This document shows positions 18,193-23,122 of a DNA stretch of 23,122 nt, piece by piece. Numbering within the stretch: position 1 is the first letter of the stretch; each line of letters starts with the position of its first letter. The position numbers and the translations under genes were made by a program. This DNA comes from a virus. A model generated the notes under the pieces. The model ran no database searches. It was not told where the DNA came from and saw only the letters and a list, made by a program, of their open reading frames with translations. The stretch lies in the IMG/VR virus record IMGVR_UViG_3300030333_006346, positions 1 through 23,122 of that record, one strand, 5' to 3'.

Positions 18193-18693
18193 ATGTCACA
18201 GAAGTTTTATCCCACCCTTACCGCCATTCCTCGAGTACAGGTTGGCGACATCATGTTCCGCAAGACTATTATTCAACAGTATGAAGAAGCCATGGTGGTA
18301 AGTGTTTTGGGTAACACGAAAGATTCGTCTGCTTGGACTGCGACCTTGATGACAAAAAATGGCATTGAGTTTGTTACGGGTTGCGTTGAGCACCGGTCTG
18401 TCCACTGCTGGATGCCTTTGGGTTGGGAATATGATCGTGAGAATGTTGGTTGGGTTCCGCCACAAAGCATTTTGCGGAACGATGATGATGAGTCTCAAAT
18501 AGAAGATCCGGAAGAAGCCGAGCGCGTCTCTACCGCGCAGGTGTTTGATATTCCGGCACCGTGGACGGACGAGAAATATATGTCGTGGCGTTCTCGTGTA
18601 CTTAAGTCTCAGCCTACATTGCGAGGAACAGATAACATTTATGATAAGTTGTCTGCTGCGTGGAAGCAGAAAGAGTATGAGATTACACTCTAA
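18193..18693 (+). CDS. Hypothetical 166-residue protein in the tail operon
   Basis: The ATG at 18193 has AAGAGGT upstream in the short gap after the adaptor-like gene. The N-terminal 65 residues are beta-like (RVQVGDIMFRKTII and EEAMVVSVLGNTKDSSAW). An acidic stretch (RNDDDESQIEDPEEAER) and a helical C-terminus follow. The family is not recognised. It sits between the adaptor-like and nozzle-like genes, so a small tail or neck component is plausible. A long reverse frame over it (18196-18870) is a shadow. Confidence 0.82.
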   Translation: MSQKFYPTLTAIPRVQVGDIMFRKTIIQQYEEAMVVSVLGNTKDSSAWTATLMTKNGIEFVTGCVEHRSVHCWMPLGWEYDRENVGWVPPQSILRNDDDESQIEDPEEAERVSTAQVFDIPAPWTDEKYMSWRSRVLKSQPTLRGTDNIYDKLSAAWKQKEYEITL

Positions 18694-18706
18694 ATGAGGT
18701 GATTCT

Positions 18707-21172
18707 GTGGGTGGACCGACGGAGCAAAAAACCAACACTGTCTTTATACCTCCTGGGGAGGGTAGACAGACTTTTGCTCCGTCACCACTTGCGTGGCTTG
18801 TCGAGAACCTTGAACTTGGCGATGAAGGCGTTTTAGAGAGTATTGTTGGTCCGTCGATTCTACGTATCAAGTCTCAAATATTTGCCGAGGGCACTGACGG
18901 TACGTTTGAGGGACGTGAACTTAGTGTTGAAGACTCAGGTATGGGAACTGATCAGCATATAACCGGGAGTGACTTGTTTGGGGTCAAAACCGGAGTCCCG
19001 TTCAGCATTTTTTCTACCCGACTAGTTAATGGCACGATTAATGTACTACTGTATCGAATCGGCTCTCGACTGTATCGTTTTAGGGGTGGTCGAGATCAAG
19101 CAGATGAGGTTTTGCTTAGTAATTTAAGCGTCAACCCGTCCTCACCAAAGTTGGATCATTACACCGTTATCAACGATAAAATTATCTACACCAACGGTAA
19201 CGATCACCCAAAAGTGATTAGTTATGACGGCTCAGTTATTGACTTAGGGTTTTCTCGTCGAGCGTCTGTGCCTTCAGTTTCGTGCCCGAGTCAACCAGAT
19301 TATGACGAGGGGTCGAATTATTATCCTAATTCGCGCGGCTATTCATGGCAGGGCCGTATTGGAACTCCGGGAGACGAACTTGCGGGGCAAAAAGCATCCC
19401 TCTTGAAGGGTATGTGGTATTACTATTTTCAGTATGAGGATTATCACGGGAACTTATCTGAGTTTTCTGTTCCCAGCGATCCAGCAACGATCCATACAAA
19501 TCAAGCAGATCCCTTTTTTCCTGTCGGTACGCGAAAAGATGGTGAGGCTGTTAATCTTGTTGTGGGTAATGAGCCTCGATCTAGCGGCGGCCTTCCGCTT
19601 GGGACTGAAATTGATGACTTAACTCGACGCTTTTTGGTCAAGGCTGGGGGCGATCTTCCTAGCCATGCGGTGGCCACACGCATTTATCGAACAAAAGATA
19701 CGGTACACAAAGACTCAACGCCCAGACTTTTGGCTCGTGTTCCTGGCTCTAAACAATTTCATTATGACGACAACCAGTCTGATAGCGACCTGGGCTCGGA
19801 GTGGCGGGAGACAGTTTCTGTTCCTACGTTTAGTGTTTGCTGCTCTCATCAGGGCCGACTCATCATTGGCGGTATTCCGGGTGACTCTGGAATTGTTCGT
19901 CGCTCTCAACCAGGGTTTCCCGGCACCTTTGAAAAGGCAGACTACATTTACCCCGACAGCACTGGCGCTGAGGTGACGGCACTATATTCTCATAATGGCG
20001 CGTTATTTGCGTTCACAAGGAACTCGACCTATTTTATCGGAGACGATTTTTCTGTCCCCCAGCCGATCTCTACAACAGTTGGTTGCGTTTCTCCGAAGTC
20101 GATTCGATCATTTCGGGATGGTAGTCTTATTTGGCTAACCACAGATGGCTTCTATTCTTTGCGGCCCGATCGCACAGTAATGAAATTGAGCGATTCTATC
20201 GATAAAGTGGTTGACCAGGAACTTAACTCGAGTCAGTTTTTTCGTGCGAGCGCTGTGATTGATGAAGAATCGGGTGAGTATCGCTGTGCGGTCACCGCAA
20301 AGGGTGAGCACCGGAATACGATTATTTTGTGTTTCGACGGGACATATTGGCGTCGACAAACTCTAGGTATTCAAATTTCCGACCTTTGTTCTTCTGCCGA
20401 CGGCACAAAGGTCACTCTTGCTGTCGGATCTGATATGCGAGAACTAGACCGACTTGTGGCGGGGGCTACGTCGCCTGGTTCGGGTGTTACCGAGTCTTTA
20501 ACCACTGACCTGTCGCGTGTTTTTGTCTTGAATCGTCAATCAACGGATTATTTTGCCCCGCCACGCAGGGTTCGTTATCGCTCTGCTTGGTTACGTTCGA
20601 GCGAACTTGGCTTGGTTCCTACCAATGTTCGAAACCTATACATCGGTCTCTTGGATTCTTGGGTTGGGAATGCAACTGTTCGTTTGTATCGAAACGGTTC
20701 TTGGAATCCCGTAGCCGAAATGACCGACCTTTTTCTCTGCGGTCCTGATGATGACTCTATGATTGTATCTGATGTTGCTTCGAGAGCAGTAATTGGGGTG
20801 GCTAAGACGAGAAACCCGAGACTTTTTTGGCGTCAGATTCCAGTAGACATGCAAAATGCAAATTCGTGGGCGTTTGAAATTGATCTTGTAGGTGGGGTTG
20901 ATCCTCAAGTTAAACGTCAAGCTGATGGAACAGATATAACTAGTTCACGTCTGCTTGGTTCTTTGGAGGATGGTACTCTCCGAGACCGGAAAATTTTAGA
21001 CCGTATTTTTGATAACAATTCGGAAGCGAAAGATGATTATATTCGGAGTGTTGCCGCAAATCGTGATCGATGGGAACTAGGTCGACTACGAATTGCGGCT
21101 TTTGCGTTTGATACTAGTGTCGCGACTAAGGGTTCTCCTTTGGGTCGAGTGCCGAAGAGACAGGATAAATAA
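18707..21172 (+). CDS. Tail nozzle-like structural protein (gp12/gp10 type)
   Basis: The start is GTG at 18707, with GAGGTGA five bases before it. The 821-residue product is beta-rich. Near residues 425-505 it has a series reminiscent of podovirus nozzle proteins: SHNGALFAFTRNSTYFIGDD, VGCVSPKSIRSF, GSLIWLTTDGFYSL and SIDKVVDQELN. WRRQTLGIQISDLC follows. Repeated blade-like stretches (LYRFRGGRDQ and YTVINDKIIYTNGNDHPKVI) fit a propeller. An FN3-like KGMWYYYFQYEDYHGNLSEF occurs near residue 234. Together with the adaptor-like gene upstream this suggests the distal tube of a short tail. No enzyme motif is seen. Confidence 0.68.
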   Translation: MGGPTEQKTNTVFIPPGEGRQTFAPSPLAWLVENLELGDEGVLESIVGPSILRIKSQIFAEGTDGTFEGRELSVEDSGMGTDQHITGSDLFGVKTGVPFSIFSTRLVNGTINVLLYRIGSRLYRFRGGRDQADEVLLSNLSVNPSSPKLDHYTVINDKIIYTNGNDHPKVISYDGSVIDLGFSRRASVPSVSCPSQPDYDEGSNYYPNSRGYSWQGRIGTPGDELAGQKASLLKGMWYYYFQYEDYHGNLSEFSVPSDPATIHTNQADPFFPVGTRKDGEAVNLVVGNEPRSSGGLPLGTEIDDLTRRFLVKAGGDLPSHAVATRIYRTKDTVHKDSTPRLLARVPGSKQFHYDDNQSDSDLGSEWRETVSVPTFSVCCSHQGRLIIGGIPGDSGIVRRSQPGFPGTFEKADYIYPDSTGAEVTALYSHNGALFAFTRNSTYFIGDDFSVPQPISTTVGCVSPKSIRSFRDGSLIWLTTDGFYSLRPDRTVMKLSDSIDKVVDQELNSSQFFRASAVIDEESGEYRCAVTAKGEHRNTIILCFDGTYWRRQTLGIQISDLCSSADGTKVTLAVGSDMRELDRLVAGATSPGSGVTESLTTDLSRVFVLNRQSTDYFAPPRRVRYRSAWLRSSELGLVPTNVRNLYIGLLDSWVGNATVRLYRNGSWNPVAEMTDLFLCGPDDDSMIVSDVASRAVIGVAKTRNPRLFWRQIPVDMQNANSWAFEIDLVGGVDPQVKRQADGTDITSSRLLGSLEDGTLRDRKILDRIFDNNSEAKDDYIRSVAANRDRWELGRLRIAAFAFDTSVATKGSPLGRVPKRQDK

Positions 21173-23122
21173 TGCCTCATATTTTTCCCCGAAGGTTTTT
21201 GAGAACACGAGATATTCTTGATCCGAAAGGTTTTAATGATGATCTTCATCCTGTGTCAGATTTGCTGTCGGGTAGGCTGGATAAGACAAATTTTGACTCT
21301 GGTGCATTGAAGTCGAATCTTAGACCTCATCCAGACAGTTCTACGCCAACTTCTACGGGAGCGTCTGTTGCTGAGGGAGCCTACTTTAATGTCTATTCCG
21401 ATAGCGTGGAAAGCCGCTATCGCTTTTACTCATCAGGGATGGCTTACCGAGATCCACCAAACTTTGTTAAGCTTGACGGCGTAACTTTCCGTGACACTAC
21501 TATATCAGGCTCTAACCCCAACGCTAAGCCGTTTGTAGTTCCGAATCATGGTGGTTGGACGGCAGTTCAAAACGCGGATCTTTCAGCTTCTCAACAGCTA
21601 AATTTTACTACGGGTAAATCGAAAGTTTGGATATCTGCTTACGCCCAATACATTTGGCAGGGCTTCTACGAAGAAAAGCCGCCATGGATTCCGGCGCACC
21701 AAAGATTTAAGGGTCTCACGAAGCAAGGATTGGCTTTACCTGAAGTAGGGCAGACTTTTAGGAATTGTACCGTAGAAGAATCGCCAGCAGGCGAGCCGCC
21801 CGCGACGTCGGATAAAGAGAACACGCTCCTTCGAGAACGTGCGGTATTAAACAGAATTGGTCCGCGAAGGGAGTACGAATATGTTTCAAACGCCGAAACA
21901 GAGGTTTCGTCCGACGAGATTTTTACTTCTGAATGCGACTATGCGTTTCCTTTAAACGAATTTGGTTCGGCGACTGAGCGTAGGGTTCCGTCAATGATGG
22001 GCTGTCACCACATATCTAGAGGCGGCTGGCCTTGTCTGGTTCAGTTTGCTCTGCGGATTGACGGTAAGATTATTGAGGAGACGATCACTGGAAAGAATAT
22101 GCCTTTTGAGGAGTCGGCTCACGGTTTATCCGTAACAAATAGTCCTCGAAGGAGGCAGGATGACGAAGATGATGATGAAGAACTTACTAATCTGAAGAGT
22201 TTGATTCCAGGGTTTACTCATAAGGGCCTAGATTTTGGTCAGCGGTCTTTGTCGACTAGTTCTGCTTATGGTGACAGTGACCGCGCTCGCCCCGGTCAAA
22301 AGGTTCGTTCGTCTCGCGCAGTAGCTTATGGTCCTGAAGTGATGCCTGTTCGTCTAGGCGCGGTTGTTGATGTTGCTCCGGGGGAGCATAAAATTGAACT
22401 CGTTGTTCGGCGACTTCAACGTAAAAACAAAAAGTTTGGTCCTGGTGATTTTGTGGGTGTTTTCTCTCGCAGACTACTTGCGTTTGATTTGCCGATCAAA
22501 CCGCCTCGACAAGAATCGAATGATGTGTCTGTGGGATCGACTTTGTACAGTCAAAGTCCGTCAATTCCAGGCTTTAAAACAGAGACAAAGCTTAAAGACA
22601 AGAATGTCCTTAAACCAAGAGAGATATTAGCCGATCAAGTTAGTTCTATTCGATCGCGTTACATTGACGATAACGTTTTTTCGAATGAGTTTTTGCCGAG
22701 TAAAGTTAAGTACAGTCATTCAACTGCTATCAAGCCTGGATTCCAAAACCTAGATTACACGGGGGCTTATCGTACGGCTGGTGCGATAGTTGGAACGACT
22801 GCGATTTTTCCGGGGTTTAAAAATACGACGAAAATAGATCATGTTGTCTCTGAACGCACCGACGGCTGGCCTAACGTCGATAATCCAAATCCGTCTGCGG
22901 CTGATCACAATAACAATGTTGGTTGGTATCAACTGGCAGTGCCTCCAGGGGTGGATTCTGTAACAGACCTTAAAATCACACCCGACGAAACTGTTATTCG
23001 ACCAAATGAGAAAGTAATTCTTATGATGGACGTTGAGTTGTTGGGTATTGAACCAATCTACTCACCTGAAGCGCTAGCATTGCGGTCAATTGTCGACACT
23101 GTGGGTGAAGGTGGTGGTGAGG
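21172..23122 (+). CDS. Large structural protein, C-terminus beyond the right edge
   Basis: The ATG at 21172 overlaps the previous stop (TAATG), and the frame is open for 650 codons without a stop to the window end. The N-terminus carries RTRDILDPKGFNDDLHPVSD and LLSGRLDKTNF, a pattern common at the start of phage structural proteins. Residues about 286-312 (WPCLVQFALRIDGKIIEETI) and 390-437 (MPVRLGAVVDVAPGEHKIEL, then FVGVFSRRLLAFDL) fit a jelly-roll-like domain of tail or fibre proteins. An acidic insert (329-338) and four PGF motifs (346, 466, 522, 547) mark a long central insertion. It is likely a tail or appendage protein; the exact role is unknown. Confidence 0.8.
   Translation, partial: MPHIFPRRFLRTRDILDPKGFNDDLHPVSDLLSGRLDKTNFDSGALKSNLRPHPDSSTPTSTGASVAEGAYFNVYSDSVESRYRFYSSGMAYRDPPNFVKLDGVTFRDTTISGSNPNAKPFVVPNHGGWTAVQNADLSASQQLNFTTGKSKVWISAYAQYIWQGFYEEKPPWIPAHQRFKGLTKQGLALPEVGQTFRNCTVEESPAGEPPATSDKENTLLRERAVLNRIGPRREYEYVSNAETEVSSDEIFTSECDYAFPLNEFGSATERRVPSMMGCHHISRGGWPCLVQFALRIDGKIIEETITGKNMPFEESAHGLSVTNSPRRRQDDEDDDEELTNLKSLIPGFTHKGLDFGQRSLSTSSAYGDSDRARPGQKVRSSRAVAYGPEVMPVRLGAVVDVAPGEHKIELVVRRLQRKNKKFGPGDFVGVFSRRLLAFDLPIKPPRQESNDVSVGSTLYSQSPSIPGFKTETKLKDKNVLKPREILADQVSSIRSRYIDDNVFSNEFLPSKVKYSHSTAIKPGFQNLDYTGAYRTAGAIVGTTAIFPGFKNTTKIDHVVSERTDGWPNVDNPNPSAADHNNNVGWYQLAVPPGVDSVTDLKITPDETVIRPNEKVILMMDVELLGIEPIYSPEALALRSIVDTVGEGGGE

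Noticed and set aside
18196-18870. Long reverse frame (224 codons) over 18193-18693 and the start of the nozzle-like gene
   Set aside because: It lies antisense to two adjacent coupled genes and has no ribosome site; Arg/Ser/Pro-rich shadow composition.
1-23122. CRISPR array, insertion sequence or integrase/attachment site
   Set aside because: No regularly spaced direct repeats, transposase motifs, terminal inverted repeats or recombinase genes are visible in the window.

Overview
The window reads as part of the genome of a tailed double-stranded DNA bacteriophage (Caudoviricetes), dominated by virion assembly genes. A large terminase, a portal, a scaffold-like protein, an HK97-type major capsid protein and decoration-like proteins are present. 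So are an adaptor-like and a nozzle-like tail protein, and a large structural protein cut by the right edge. No tape-measure, sheath, major tail tube, integrase, polymerase, lysis gene, tRNA or CRISPR was seen. The adaptor/nozzle pair with no tape measure in view favours a short-tailed (podovirus-like) particle. That is an inference, because the genome continues past both edges. The host cannot be named; Shine-Dalgarno sites of GGAGG type point to a bacterial host.

Layout, left to right. (1) 1-754: three small leftward genes of unknown function, two sharing an identical 14-nt translation start context. (2) 755-1328: a hairpin-rich divergent junction with no convincing gene. (3) 1329-3183: a rightward group with a ribbon-helix-helix-like protein, a small protein of a type common in phages, a probable small terminase subunit and an acidic protein, closed by a hairpin terminator. 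(4) 3309-3870: a leftward YkgJ-like Cys-cluster protein and a rightward FmdB-like zinc ribbon whose start codons are one base apart. (5) 3907-6455: a small basic protein and a 769-residue charged, partly repetitive protein. (6) 6456-7445: a likely single-gene unit for a decoration-like protein, with its own candidate promoter, leader hairpins and terminator. (7) 14419 down to 7447: a ten-gene leftward operon with terminase large subunit, two small proteins, portal, five small proteins including a second zinc ribbon, and scaffold. Its genes are joined by TAATG, TGATG and ATGA overlaps, or by stop codons embedded in the next gene's ribosome binding site. (8) 14598 to the right edge: a rightward operon with major capsid protein, decoration-like protein, an intercistronic terminator-like hairpin, adaptor-like protein, a small unknown, nozzle-like protein and a partial structural protein.

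Working together, the TerS candidate and TerL would package DNA through the portal into a shell built from capsid protein on a scaffold. The decoration proteins would coat the shell, and the adaptor, nozzle and last protein would form the tail. The unusual aspects are the division of these genes among oppositely transcribed units, with the TerS candidate about 10 kb from TerL on the other strand, the small metal-binding proteins among structural genes, and several structured leaders and junctions. All functional calls rest on reading the sequence; no database search was run.
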